Origin: Pectobacterium colocasium
GTDB taxonomy: Bacteria > Pseudomonadota > Gammaproteobacteria > Enterobacterales > Enterobacteriaceae
Direction: 5' to 3'
DNA length: 64,000 nt
Assembly: GCF_020181655.1 (NCBI RefSeq)
Contig: NZ_CP084032.1
Coordinates: forward strand, 4,836,001 to 4,900,000
Position 1 is the stretch's first letter. Each line of letters starts with the position of its first letter. Of this stretch, positions 50,260 to 58,173 are shown one piece after another. The position numbers and the translations under genes were made by a program. Below the pieces are notes generated by a model. It was given only the letters and a program-made list of their open reading frames with translations, did not search any database and was not told where the DNA came from.

Positions 50260-50271
50260 TTAGGAAGCATC

Positions 50272-51003
50272 ATGGATAATCTGAATCTGAACAAACACAT
50301 TTCCGGTCAGTTTAACGCCGAACTGGAGCATATCCGCACGCAGGTCCTGACAATGGGCGGGCTGGTGGAGCAGCAACTGACGGATGCTATCACCGCCATG
50401 CATAATCAGGACGCGGAGCTGGCTCAGCAGGTCATCGAAGGCGATGCCAAAGTTAACATGATGGAAGTGGCGATTGATGAAGCCTGCGTGCGCATTATCG
50501 CGAAACGTCAGCCTACCGCGAGCGACTTGCGTCTGGTGATGGCGATCATCAAAACCATCTCTGAACTGGAACGTATCGGTGACGTGGCGGATAAAATCTG
50601 TCGCACCGCGCTGGAGAAATTCTCCCATCAGCATCAGCCGCTGCTGGTTAGCCTGGAATCATTAGGGCGCCATACCGTGCAAATGCTGCATGACGTGCTG
50701 GATGCTTTTGCCCGTATGGATCTGGACGAAGCGATTCGTATTTATCGTGAAGATAAGAAAGTCGATAAAGAGTACGAAGGCATTGTGCGTCAACTGATGA
50801 CTCACATGATGGAAGATTCCCGCACCATCCCAAGCGTGCTGACCGCGCTGTTCTGCGCCCGTTCTATCGAGCGTATCGGTGACCGTTGCCAGAACATCTG
50901 CGAATTTATCTTCTACTTCGTCAAAGGCCAGGACTTCCGTCACCTTGGTGGCGATGCGCTGGAAAAGTTGCTGGCGCAGAAAGATAAAAAAGCGGAAGAG
51001 TAA
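50272..51003 (+). CDS. phoU: Phosphate signalling protein PhoU
   Basis: PhoU (243 aa) links the Pst transporter to PhoR and keeps the Pho regulon off when phosphate is plentiful. It is an all-helical two-repeat protein with metal-binding motifs [12 protein letters not shown] and [12 protein letters not shown]. It lies 12 nt after pstB and ends the operon. Confidence 0.97.
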   Translation: MDNLNLNKHISGQFNAELEHIRTQVLTMGGLVEQQLTDAITAMHNQDAELAQQVIEGDAKVNMMEVAIDEACVRIIAKRQPTASDLRLVMAIIKTISELERIGDVADKICRTALEKFSHQHQPLLVSLESLGRHTVQMLHDVLDAFARMDLDEAIRIYREDKKVDKEYEGIVRQLMTHMMEDSRTIPSVLTALFCARSIERIGDRCQNICEFIFYFVKGQDFRHLGGDALEKLLAQKDKKAEE

Positions 51004-51027
51004 GTTCGTTCTTACGCTTATCATGCT

Positions 51028-51056
51028 AACGCCCTGCTTGCAGGGCGTTATTTTTT
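51028..51056 (+). terminator. pst-phoU terminator
   Basis: AACGCCCTG pairs with CAGGGCGTT around a CTTG loop, followed by ATTTTTT, 24 nt after the phoU stop. Confidence 0.92.
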
Positions 51057-51057
51057 A

Positions 51058-51630
51058 TCACGATTTAGTTTTAGCAGGATAGTGAATCAGATCGTGGAAG
51101 CGTGCTGTGGTAGCGGTAGGGTTGTAGTAGCGGTGTTCTCTGTCGGCGGCAAAGCGTAGGGCATCCCCAGCGGACAGTGAATGCGTCTGCCCATCAATGG
51201 TCATTTCCAATTGACCATCCAGCACAATAATATGTTCGATCACCCCGTTTTCATGCGCCGATGAGGTGCTGCTGGCACCCGCTGCCAACTCAATGACCAA
51301 CAGATCAAAACGCAGTTTTTCGTCGAAGGGGAAAAGCGGCACAACGTGCATTCCCACCTCGCTTTCCCTGAATGCTGAACCTGTCCCTGATCGATACGTC
51401 ACGTCTTCCGCTGCGAGCGTCGGTTCAATGAAAGTAGAGAACGCCACATTCATACCGGTTGCAATTTTCCACAAGGTGGCCACCGTCGGGCTGGATTCGC
51501 CCCGTTCTATTTGGCCCAACATCGCTTTGCTCACGCCCGTTTCTTCTGATGTGCGCGTGAGGCTCCAGTTTTTATCTTTTCTTAATATTTTCAAGGTTTT
51601 GCCAATGCGGCGGGTTAGCTCATCAGACAT
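51058..51630 (-). CDS. XRE-cupin transcriptional regulator (YdcN/SutR-like)
   Basis: This 190-residue protein has an N-terminal XRE helix-turn-helix (TRTSEETGVSKAMLGQIERGESSPTV) and a C-terminal cupin domain (ENGVIEHIIVLDGQLEMTIDG, SAGDALRF). In E. coli the homologue YdcN/SutR also sits next to a BenE-type transporter gene, ydcO. The ATG at 51630 with AGGAG upstream is chosen; TTG 51633 is possible. It is divergent from benE with two palindromic operators between. Confidence 0.85.
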   Translation of the reverse strand: MSDELTRRIGKTLKILRKDKNWSLTRTSEETGVSKAMLGQIERGESSPTVATLWKIATGMNVAFSTFIEPTLAAEDVTYRSGTGSAFRESEVGMHVVPLFPFDEKLRFDLLVIELAAGASSTSSAHENGVIEHIIVLDGQLEMTIDGQTHSLSAGDALRFAADREHRYYNPTATTARFHDLIHYPAKTKS

Positions 51631-51648
51631 CAATATTGGCTCCTGCTT

Positions 51649-51664
51649 GTACGTTATAACGCAC
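51649..51664. promoter_or_regulatory. Palindromic operator 1, regulator-benE interval
   Basis: GTACGTTATAACGCAC is a near-perfect palindrome (one mismatch pair) centred on TTATAA. It lies 19 bp upstream of the regulator start and shares its core with operator 2, 37 bp away, so it is probably the autoregulatory site. Confidence 0.7.
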
Positions 51665-51685
51665 GCTGCTATGTTAACGCTTTCT

Positions 51686-51701
51686 GTGCGTTATAACGCA
51701 C
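51686..51701. promoter_or_regulatory. Palindromic operator 2, regulator-benE interval
   Basis: GTGCGTTATAACGCAC is a perfect 16-bp palindrome, 20 bp before the benE start. With operator 1 it suggests that the XRE-cupin protein controls both divergent genes. Confidence 0.75.
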
Positions 51702-51721
51702 GACAAGAGTGAAGGTATACC

Positions 51722-52900
51722 ATGCCTGCGTCATTTGCGCTAAAAGATGTCAGCTTTTCGACCCTTATCGCCGGTTTTGTTGCGGTGCTGGTGGGCTACA
51801 CCAGTTCGGCTGCCATCATTTTTCAGGCGGCGGAAGCGGCGGGTGCCAGCGCGGTACAAATCGGTGGCTGGTTAAGCATGCTGGGGATTGCCCAAGGGCT
51901 GGCATCGATTAGCCTGTCGCTATACTACCGTGCGCCGATACTGGCCGCCTGGTCAACGCCGGGGGCAGCGCTGCTGGTTACCACCTTGCCGGGTACATCG
52001 CTCAATGAAGCGATCGGCGTGTTTCTGTTTGCCTCCGCGCTTATCTTTATCTGTGGGATCACCGGTCTTTTTGCCCGACTGATGAACGTCATTCCGCAAG
52101 CCATTTCTGCCGCAATGCTAGCGGGGATTCTGCTGCGCTTTGGTGCGGATGCCTTTCTTTCTCTGCAACAGGACTTCTGGCTGACTTTTGCGATGTGCGT
52201 GACCTATTTGCTCAGCCGTCGGCTGCTGCCGCGCTTTGCCATCGTGTTGACGCTGCTTGTTGGACTGCTGCTGGCCTTATTCCGAGGGCAAATTACGTTC
52301 TCTGATTCACCGCTGGTCTTCGCCGTACCTGAGTTTATTACGCCGCACTTTTCGTGGGCATCGCTGTTGGGCGTCGGTATTCCATTTTTCATTGTCACGA
52401 TGGCATCGCAGAACGCACCGGGCATTGCCACGCTGAAAGCCGCGGGCTATCAGGTTCCTGTATCCCCGCTGATTACCGTTACAGCATTAATTGCGTTGAT
52501 ATTGACGCCGTTCGGTGGTTTTTCCGTTTGTATCGCCGCGATTACCGCCGCGATCTGTATGGGGCCGGATGTGCATCCCGATCCGAAGAAACGCTATCTT
52601 GCTGCCGTTGCTGCCGGTGGATTTTATCTGCTGGCGGGCGTTTTCGGTGGGTCTATCGGACAGCTTTTCACGGCGCTGCCGCAGCCGCTGATTCACGCTA
52701 TCGCCGGTTTGGCGCTGCTGAGTACCATTTCGGGCAGTCTGTATCGCGCTTTGCTGGATGAAAAACAGCGTGATGCCGCGGTGGTCACTTTCTTGATCAC
52801 CGCCTCTGGACTGACGCTATGGGGGATCGGTGCGGCGTTTTGGGGACTGATCGGGGGGATGATGACCTGGTTTATTCTGTCAGTAAGGGAAAATAGTTAG
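51722..52900 (+). CDS. BenE-family benzoate/aromatic-acid transporter (YdcO-like)
   Basis: This 392-residue inner-membrane protein of the BenE family has about twelve helices. It shows the family blocks GYTSSAAIIFQAAEAAGAS, AWSTPGAALL and ASQNAPGIATLKAAGY. BenE proteins are predicted benzoate/proton symporters; the true substrate here is unknown, and no benzoate catabolic genes are nearby. It is divergent from the YdcN-like gene. Confidence 0.88.
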   Translation: MPASFALKDVSFSTLIAGFVAVLVGYTSSAAIIFQAAEAAGASAVQIGGWLSMLGIAQGLASISLSLYYRAPILAAWSTPGAALLVTTLPGTSLNEAIGVFLFASALIFICGITGLFARLMNVIPQAISAAMLAGILLRFGADAFLSLQQDFWLTFAMCVTYLLSRRLLPRFAIVLTLLVGLLLALFRGQITFSDSPLVFAVPEFITPHFSWASLLGVGIPFFIVTMASQNAPGIATLKAAGYQVPVSPLITVTALIALILTPFGGFSVCIAAITAAICMGPDVHPDPKKRYLAAVAAGGFYLLAGVFGGSIGQLFTALPQPLIHAIAGLALLSTISGSLYRALLDEKQRDAAVVTFLITASGLTLWGIGAAFWGLIGGMMTWFILSVRENS

Positions 52901-53048
52901 AGCTAAATGCGTAAAGAAAAACACGCGAGAGGGAAATTTATCTTGAATGGGTCGTGTGATAAACAAAGCGGTGCTTCTGACTGAGGTAGTGTGGGCAATA
53001 TAGCCCTATGTTAAATATGGGTGATGGATATATTAGAACGGAGGCCTT

Positions 53049-53438
53049 ATGAACTTTCACCATCTGCGTATCGCTCGGCCAGTGAGTAACCTGAAGCTCA
53101 GCTGTGACATGTATTGTCGTGGGCTTAAGCTAAAAGAAGTAGGTTCCTTTTCAGATCATGAGGGATTTAGTGGATATATGCTGGGTCATACTGACTTAGG
53201 CTGGCACCTTGAATTTACGCAATGCCACCACCATGCTGTATCACCTTCTCCATCAGATGAGGATTTACTGGTTCTGTACATCGCGGATAAGGTGTTATGG
53301 GACGAGGCATGTTCAAGAATGGACGAGGCCGGATTTGCTAGAGTCAGCTCGTTCAATCCTTACTGGGATAAAGATGGTGTGACTTTTCATGATCATGATG
53401 GGTACAGGGTTGTTATCCAGAACCGGCAGTGGGAATAA
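53049..53438 (+). CDS. VOC-superfamily (glyoxalase-like) protein
   Basis: This 129-residue protein has the paired beta-alpha-beta-beta-beta fold of the vicinal oxygen chelate superfamily. The N-terminal FHHLRIARPVSNL supplies the first metal His, HLEFTQ and VTFHDHDGYRVVIQN supply later positions. It resembles YycE-type proteins of unknown substrate. A GGAGGCC site precedes the ATG. It stands alone, followed by a strong palindrome. Confidence 0.8.
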   Translation: MNFHHLRIARPVSNLKLSCDMYCRGLKLKEVGSFSDHEGFSGYMLGHTDLGWHLEFTQCHHHAVSPSPSDEDLLVLYIADKVLWDEACSRMDEAGFARVSSFNPYWDKDGVTFHDHDGYRVVIQNRQWE

Positions 53439-53510
53439 CCTTGACAGCGCTTTATAGGCCTATGGTAAATAGAATGTATAGGCTAGCTCACTCTGACTAG
53501 CATGAAAGCA

Positions 53511-53540
53511 ACAAAGGCTCACCATATGGTGAGCCTTTGT
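53511..53540. terminator. Perfect 30-bp palindrome after the VOC gene
   Basis: ACAAAGGCTCACCAT is followed at once by its exact complement, a loop-free 30-bp dyad flanked by short A and T stretches. In RNA it would form a strong hairpin, so it is likely a terminator working in both directions. Confidence 0.7.
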
Positions 53541-53627
53541 TGTATCGCTACTTCTGTTGTCCTCGGGGGGAAGCATTACTGCTAACAAGTCCCGTGGCTA
53601 GTGATGTCAGTATAAGGATCGTTGACG

Positions 53628-54287
53628 ATGCCGTCAAACAGCATAAAGGATAGCCTCTCTGCGGCCAGAATAGGAACGTATGAAAATATCGTCGGTGGAC
53701 CGACTGGCTTGCTTCAGACAGAAAAAGCCTTAAGGCTTTACATGTGGAATGCGCAAATATCAGCAGCTTTTTTTGTTCCTCTTCATGTGTGCGAAATCCT
53801 CACGCGCAATGCTATTTCTGAAGTCATTGAAACGGTATACGGGGACAGATGGCCTTGGTCCATTGGTTTTGAGCGAAGCCTACCGATCCCTATCCATGGC
53901 TATAAGCCAAAAGATGATCTGATTAGTGGGCGACGAAATCAGCCAACGACGGGAAAAGTTATCCCTGAACTAAAGTTTGTTTTCTGGCAAAAAATGCTGA
54001 CCGGAAGATTTGATACTCGCTTATGGAACAATCACATACTCACCGCTTTCCCTCATGCCGTCGCACAGGGCCTGAGTGCCGCGCAGCTGCGTCAGAATCT
54101 CTATAATGATTTAGAAACTGTGAGAAAACTGCGCAACCGCATTGCTCATCACGAACCTATAATCAACCGGAACCTGCTGGATGATTTCGCAACGATAAAA
54201 AGAATTATTGCATATCGGTGCGAACATTCGGTTGAGTGGATGCAAAACAATCAGATGCTGCTCCCGCTCCTTACACTTAAACCGTAG
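53628..54287 (+). CDS. Abi-like protein with HEPN-type RNase motif
   Basis: This 219-residue protein resembles the Abi-like family known from phage abortive infection. The C-terminal part has DLETVRKLRNRIAHHEPI, which contains the R-x4-H motif (RNRIAH) of HEPN RNases. The middle block VPLHVCEILTRNAISEVI and the WPWSI segment are family features. ATG 53628 follows AAGGA. No antitoxin or transposon gene is adjacent. An RNase role in phage defence or as a toxin is plausible but untested. Confidence 0.7.
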   Translation: MPSNSIKDSLSAARIGTYENIVGGPTGLLQTEKALRLYMWNAQISAAFFVPLHVCEILTRNAISEVIETVYGDRWPWSIGFERSLPIPIHGYKPKDDLISGRRNQPTTGKVIPELKFVFWQKMLTGRFDTRLWNNHILTAFPHAVAQGLSAAQLRQNLYNDLETVRKLRNRIAHHEPIINRNLLDDFATIKRIIAYRCEHSVEWMQNNQMLLPLLTLKP

Positions 54288-54503
54288 TAATACTGTGCCT
54301 GGCTGCCGTTATCTCTTCCGAAAAAGTCTGAATAGGAGATTTCCTGTCGCTTTCCATCACTCTACCTAGCTGTATTTGAATCAGGATAATCTGCCAGAAT
54401 ACCGAAGTAACATAAGGTTATATTATAGCTGTTTATGTTATTTCCGGCGTTTTCCCCCTGCTGATAGCCTGCTGTTAATACAGCAATAATCAAGGGGCAG
54501 GGA
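54288..54503. other. Intergenic region before the amino-acid ABC operon
   Basis: About 216 bp, A/T-rich, with an AAGGGGCAGG ribosome site directly before the next ATG. It presumably carries the operon promoter; I see no clear operator. Confidence 0.5.
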
Positions 54504-55340
54504 ATGAAAAAGCATATTTTGACAGTGACTTTGTTGGCCGGATTGGCTTCCGTTTCTGGTGCGGCACAGGCCGATAAACTGGATGATATTCAGAAAGCGG
54601 GCGTGGTGAAAATTGCTGTCTTCGACAGTAACCCGCCGTTTGGCTATGTCGATCCGCAGAGCAAAAAGCTGGTGGGGTATGATGTAGATATCGCCGAGGC
54701 GATTGGTAAGGCGCTGGGCGTGAAGGTGGAACTGCGCGCGACTAACCCGGCTAACCGTATTCCGTTGTTAAGTTCGCAGAAAGTCGATCTGATTGCTGCG
54801 AACTTCACCATTACCGATGAGCGCGCCAAGCAGGTTAACTTTAGTATTCCTTACTTCGCTACCGGACAAAAATTCATCGCCCGTAAAGGCGTGCTGAAAA
54901 CGCCGGAAGATATTAAAACGCTGCGCATCGGCGCGGATAAAGGCACTGTGCAGGAAATTACCCTGCGTGAGCATTACCCGACCGCCAAAGTGATTTCCTA
55001 TGACGATACGCCGTTGGCCTTTGCTGCGCTGCGTAACGGTAACGTTCAGGCCATCACGCAGGATGATGCCAAGCTGGTCGGTTTGCTGGCGAACGTACCT
55101 GATGCCCAGAAAGCCGAATTCGAAATCTCTCCGTTCAGCATTACCAAAGAGTATCAGGGGGTTGGGATTCCGAAGGGTGAAGAACGCCTGACGGCGAAAA
55201 TTAACGACACGCTGATTAACCTGGAAAAACAGGGTGAGGCGAAGACGATCTACGATCGCTGGTTTGGGCCAAGCACGAAATCGGCTCAGCCGCGCGGCGA
55301 TTTCACCTTTGCCCCGTTGGATCAGCAACCTAAATCCTGA
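54504..55340 (+). CDS. Amino-acid ABC transporter, periplasmic binding protein
   Basis: This 278-residue family 3 solute-binding protein has a Sec signal (MKKHILTVTLLAGLASVSGA, cleavage after AQA) and the SBP_bac_3 blocks PPFGYVDPQ, GYDVDIAEAIGKALG and DLIAANFTITDERA. Such proteins bind polar amino acids (glutamate, glutamine, cystine and others); the ligand cannot be told from sequence alone. Two permease genes follow. Confidence 0.9.
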   Translation: MKKHILTVTLLAGLASVSGAAQADKLDDIQKAGVVKIAVFDSNPPFGYVDPQSKKLVGYDVDIAEAIGKALGVKVELRATNPANRIPLLSSQKVDLIAANFTITDERAKQVNFSIPYFATGQKFIARKGVLKTPEDIKTLRIGADKGTVQEITLREHYPTAKVISYDDTPLAFAALRNGNVQAITQDDAKLVGLLANVPDAQKAEFEISPFSITKEYQGVGIPKGEERLTAKINDTLINLEKQGEAKTIYDRWFGPSTKSAQPRGDFTFAPLDQQPKS

Positions 55341-55369
55341 TAGCTGGCATCTTCGGTGCTATGATTTTA

Positions 55370-55390
55370 GCCCTCTGCATTGCAGGGGGC
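55370..55390 (+). other. Hairpin between binding-protein and permease genes
   Basis: GCCCTCTGC and GCAGGGGGC pair (one G-T) just after the binding-protein gene, followed by ATTTCTATTT. It probably causes partial termination or protects the upstream message, giving excess binding protein. Confidence 0.55.
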
Positions 55391-55435
55391 ATTTCTATTT
55401 GTATCTCGTAATAATGAAAAAGAGAGAGAAAACGC

Positions 55436-56179
55436 ATGGATACGGCGCTGCAATCGCTTGAGTCGTGGCTGTTGGCTCCTCAGTACCTCATCTGGTTGTG
55501 GCACGGTTTTCTGATCACGCTGGGCATTTCCCTGAGTACGATCGTTCTGTCTACGGTGCTGGGGTTTCTGCTGGCTGCTGCCAGAGACAGCCAGATTCGG
55601 GTGCTGAGCGGTGTCGTGGTCGCTTACAGTTCGTTATTTCGTAATACGCCGCTGCTGGTGCAGCTGTTTTTCTGGTATTTCGGTGCCGGGCAGCTTTTTC
55701 CCTCATCGATGATGCAATGGCTGAACACCCCGCATACGCTTTCGCTTTTTGGTACGACGCTAGCGTGGCCTTCTTTTGAGTTTCTGGCAGGGCTGGCCGG
55801 GCTGACGCTCTACTCCAGTGCGTTTATTGCCGAGGAAATTCGCTCTGGTATTCGCGGCGTGGCGCGCGGGCAGAAGTACGCGGCGCATGCTCTGGGGTTA
55901 ACCGGTTGGCAATCCATGCGCTATGTGGTGCTGCCGCAGGCGTTAAAAATCGCCCTGCCGCCGCTGCTGGGGCAATACATGAATATCGTTAAGAACTCGT
56001 CGTTGACGATGGCGATTGGCGTCGCTGAATTGTCTTACGCGTCGCGTCAGGTGGAGACGGAAACCTTACGCACGTTTCAGGCGTTTGGCGTGGCGACGGT
56101 GTTGTACATCGTGATTATTGCCGTGATGGAAGGTTGGGGTATGTGGCGCCAGCAGTGCAGTCTGGCGGAGAAACACTGA
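55436..56179 (+). CDS. Amino-acid ABC transporter, permease 1
   Basis: This 247-residue HisMQ/GltJ-type permease has about five helices. The conserved FRNTPLLVQLFFWYF and the EAA loop (AAHALGLTGWQSMRYVVLPQALKIALPP) are clear. It is separated from permease 2 by 1 nt, as expected for the two halves of a heterodimeric channel. Confidence 0.92.
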   Translation: MDTALQSLESWLLAPQYLIWLWHGFLITLGISLSTIVLSTVLGFLLAAARDSQIRVLSGVVVAYSSLFRNTPLLVQLFFWYFGAGQLFPSSMMQWLNTPHTLSLFGTTLAWPSFEFLAGLAGLTLYSSAFIAEEIRSGIRGVARGQKYAAHALGLTGWQSMRYVVLPQALKIALPPLLGQYMNIVKNSSLTMAIGVAELSYASRQVETETLRTFQAFGVATVLYIVIIAVMEGWGMWRQQCSLAEKH

Positions 56180-56180
56180 G

Positions 56181-56909
56181 ATGGATTTTACTGTTATCAC
56201 CGATAACCTCGGTTATTTGATATGGGGCACGTTCCCGGATGGCCCGCTGGGTGGCGCGGCGCTGACGCTAGTGATGAGTCTGCTGGCGGGCGTAGCCTCT
56301 GCCATCTTGGGTACGATTTTGGGCGTGGCGCTGGCAATGTCTCGGGGTGTCTGGAGCGCACTGTTGGCAATGGTGCTGGGGTTCTTCCGCGCGATTCCCG
56401 TCATTATGCTGATTTTCTGGACCTACTTTCTGCTGCCGATCGTTTTTGGCGTCGATATCCCTGAAATTACGACCGTGGTGTGTGCGCTGGCGCTGATCGC
56501 CTCGGCGTATCTGGCGCACGGCGTGAAGGCTGGCATTGTCGCGATTGGCCGCGGTCAGTGGCAGGCTGGACTCTCGCTGGGATTAAGCCGTTGGCAGGTA
56601 CTCTGGCAGATTGTCCTGCCGCAGGCGCTGCGGATGATGGTGCCTTCTTTCATTAACCAGTGGATTTCCCTGATTAAAGACACCTCATTAGCCTACATTG
56701 TTGGCGTTGGCGAACTGACGTTTCTCGCTACGCAGGTCAATAACCGCAGCATGGTCTACCCGATGGAAGTTTTCCTGTTTGTCGCGCTGGTCTACTTTGT
56801 GTTTTGCCTGTCATTGGAACTGCTGGCTAACCGGGTTAACGCCCGTTTTAACCAGCAGGAAAAGCAACCGACGCGTCGTTTGCTGTGGTGGCGGAATAAG
56901 CCTGCCTGA
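56181..56909 (+). CDS. Amino-acid ABC transporter, permease 2
   Basis: This 242-residue second permease of the HisMQ/GltK type has FFRAIPVIMLIFWTYF and an EAA loop (AGLSLGLSRWQVLWQIVLPQALRMMVPS). No ATP-binding gene follows; instead the structured repeat at 56923 and the oppositely oriented yieH come next. The transporter must borrow an ATPase encoded elsewhere. Confidence 0.92.
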   Translation: MDFTVITDNLGYLIWGTFPDGPLGGAALTLVMSLLAGVASAILGTILGVALAMSRGVWSALLAMVLGFFRAIPVIMLIFWTYFLLPIVFGVDIPEITTVVCALALIASAYLAHGVKAGIVAIGRGQWQAGLSLGLSRWQVLWQIVLPQALRMMVPSFINQWISLIKDTSLAYIVGVGELTFLATQVNNRSMVYPMEVFLFVALVYFVFCLSLELLANRVNARFNQQEKQPTRRLLWWRNKPA

Positions 56910-56922
56910 GGATGAAGATCAC

Positions 56923-57136
56923 GTGCGTTGTGCGGTGGTAATGGATAGATCGTAAAGACGCTGTGAATACGTCCGTGTACGCTCGGCTTGCGCAGATATG
57001 AATCTCATCCCTGAGATTCACCCTTTCAGGGCCGTCGCAAGCGACGTTCAAAAGCGTTCCTGACGCTTTTGTCCATGGCGCAAACGCTTTACTCTTCTAT
57101 TCCATTACCACCGTTTTCGTTCCGTAAATAGATTTG
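56923..57136. repeat. Structured intergenic repeat (family A, copy 2, with enlarged apex)
   Basis: It aligns to 32387-32533 at both ends but carries about 80 extra bp at the hairpin apex (about 56995-57073). The insert itself contains three hairpins: GAATCTCA/TGAGATTC, GTCGC/GCGAC and AAAAGCGT/ACGCTTTT. The outer ends are TGGTAATGG (56936-56944) and CCATTACCA (57102-57110), again complementary but differing from copy 1 by paired changes. It begins 14 bp after the permease stop. Confidence 0.8.
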
Positions 57137-57166
57137 CCGACGGTCTAACATAAGCCTGAATGGCTG

Positions 57167-57835
57167 CTACTGCGCGGTGATGTTCCAGCCCTTTTCGCGC
57201 CAGATCTGCGGCAGTTCACGCATATCATCGAACATCGTGACCAGCGGGTGATGAATCGGCTGATTATGGGGATCGGCGCAGTAATAGAACACCGGAATGC
57301 CCGCAGCGATGCCAGCCTGTACGCCAGCGGCGGAGTCTTCAACCAAAATGCAGTGCTCAATCGGAAGCTGTAGCTGCTCGGCAGCGTGATACAGCACCGC
57401 CGGATCGGGCTTCCACTTTTTCAGATCGTAGCCGCTGTAGAGATGGTCGCCAAACAGATCGAGCATATTCGTCAGGCCGAGTGAATGCTGCATTTTACTG
57501 ACCGGTCCATTGGACACCACGGCCATCAGAACGGTAATGGACTGCGCTAACTCACGTGCGCCCTCGATAGGTTGCAGGGACTCATCGAACAGCCGTTTCA
57601 CCTCTTGCCGGAAATGACGCTCCGCGTCTTCTACCGATACGGTTAAGCCATGCTGCTGGCTGATGCGGGCAATAATCTCGTACAGCTTCACGCCCTTGTA
57701 GGTTTTTATCACCTCCTCCAGCGATAAGTTCACCCCGTATGGGATGAAGATATTCACATAAGCCTGACAACACAGCACTTCGCTATCAACCAGCGTGCCG
57801 TCACAGTCGAAGAAGACGCATTCAATATGGGGCAT
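57167..57835 (-). CDS. yieH: HAD-family phosphatase YieH
   Basis: This 222-residue haloacid-dehalogenase-type phosphatase has motif I FFDCDGTLVDSE with nucleophile and acid Asp, motif II VVSNGP, motif III Lys in KKWKPDP, and motif IV LVEDSAAGVQAG. E. coli YieH acts on 6-phosphogluconate and other sugar phosphates. ATG 57835 with AAGGA is preferred over TTG 57841. It neighbours adeP (yieG) as in E. coli. Confidence 0.92.
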   Translation of the reverse strand: MPHIECVFFDCDGTLVDSEVLCCQAYVNIFIPYGVNLSLEEVIKTYKGVKLYEIIARISQQHGLTVSVEDAERHFRQEVKRLFDESLQPIEGARELAQSITVLMAVVSNGPVSKMQHSLGLTNMLDLFGDHLYSGYDLKKWKPDPAVLYHAAEQLQLPIEHCILVEDSAAGVQAGIAAGIPVFYYCADPHNQPIHHPLVTMFDDMRELPQIWREKGWNITAQ

Positions 57836-57841
57836 GACCAA

Positions 57842-58173
57842 TCCTTATCGATGAAATAAAAGCAGATACCCTAATGCTGGCTGTTTAAGAACCGAGAAAC
57901 ACGGAGCCTCACACCGTGTTTCTCCTAACAATAGGCTTAAGTGAGCAGCATTAAGCGGATAATCCTACTTTAACCAATTGGCCCGATATTGCGACCTACA
58001 AAGCCATTTTTAGCGCTATCTTGCGTAAACCTACGGGGATTTAACCGAGAGAAAACGATGACGTTAATAGGTTCTTCTTATTCGATGAAAAAAAACGTGG
58101 GATCAACGTAAAAACGCAGCGTTTTGTTATAGGATACCCGACGACAGTTATTCCCTTCTTTGGATTGTTACTC
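57842..58173. other. Divergent intergenic region yieH-adeP
   Basis: This 332-bp interval holds the hairpin at 57894-57924 and must carry the adeP and yieH promoters. AACGCAGCGTT near 58110 is a short dyad but does not match the PurR box well. No gene is visible. Confidence 0.5.
57894..57924. repeat. Intergenic palindromic repeat (family B, copy 2)
   Basis: GAGAAACACGG pairs perfectly with CCGTGTTTCTC around a 9-nt loop and is followed by CTAACAA. The right arm and tail match those of 14318-14366, so the two seem to be related, with copy 1 enlarged at the loop. Confidence 0.55.

Noticed and set aside
58105-58125. PurR box upstream of adeP
   Set aside because: AACGCAGCGTT is a dyad but lacks the central CAAACG/CGTTTG of the PurR consensus, so it is not annotated.
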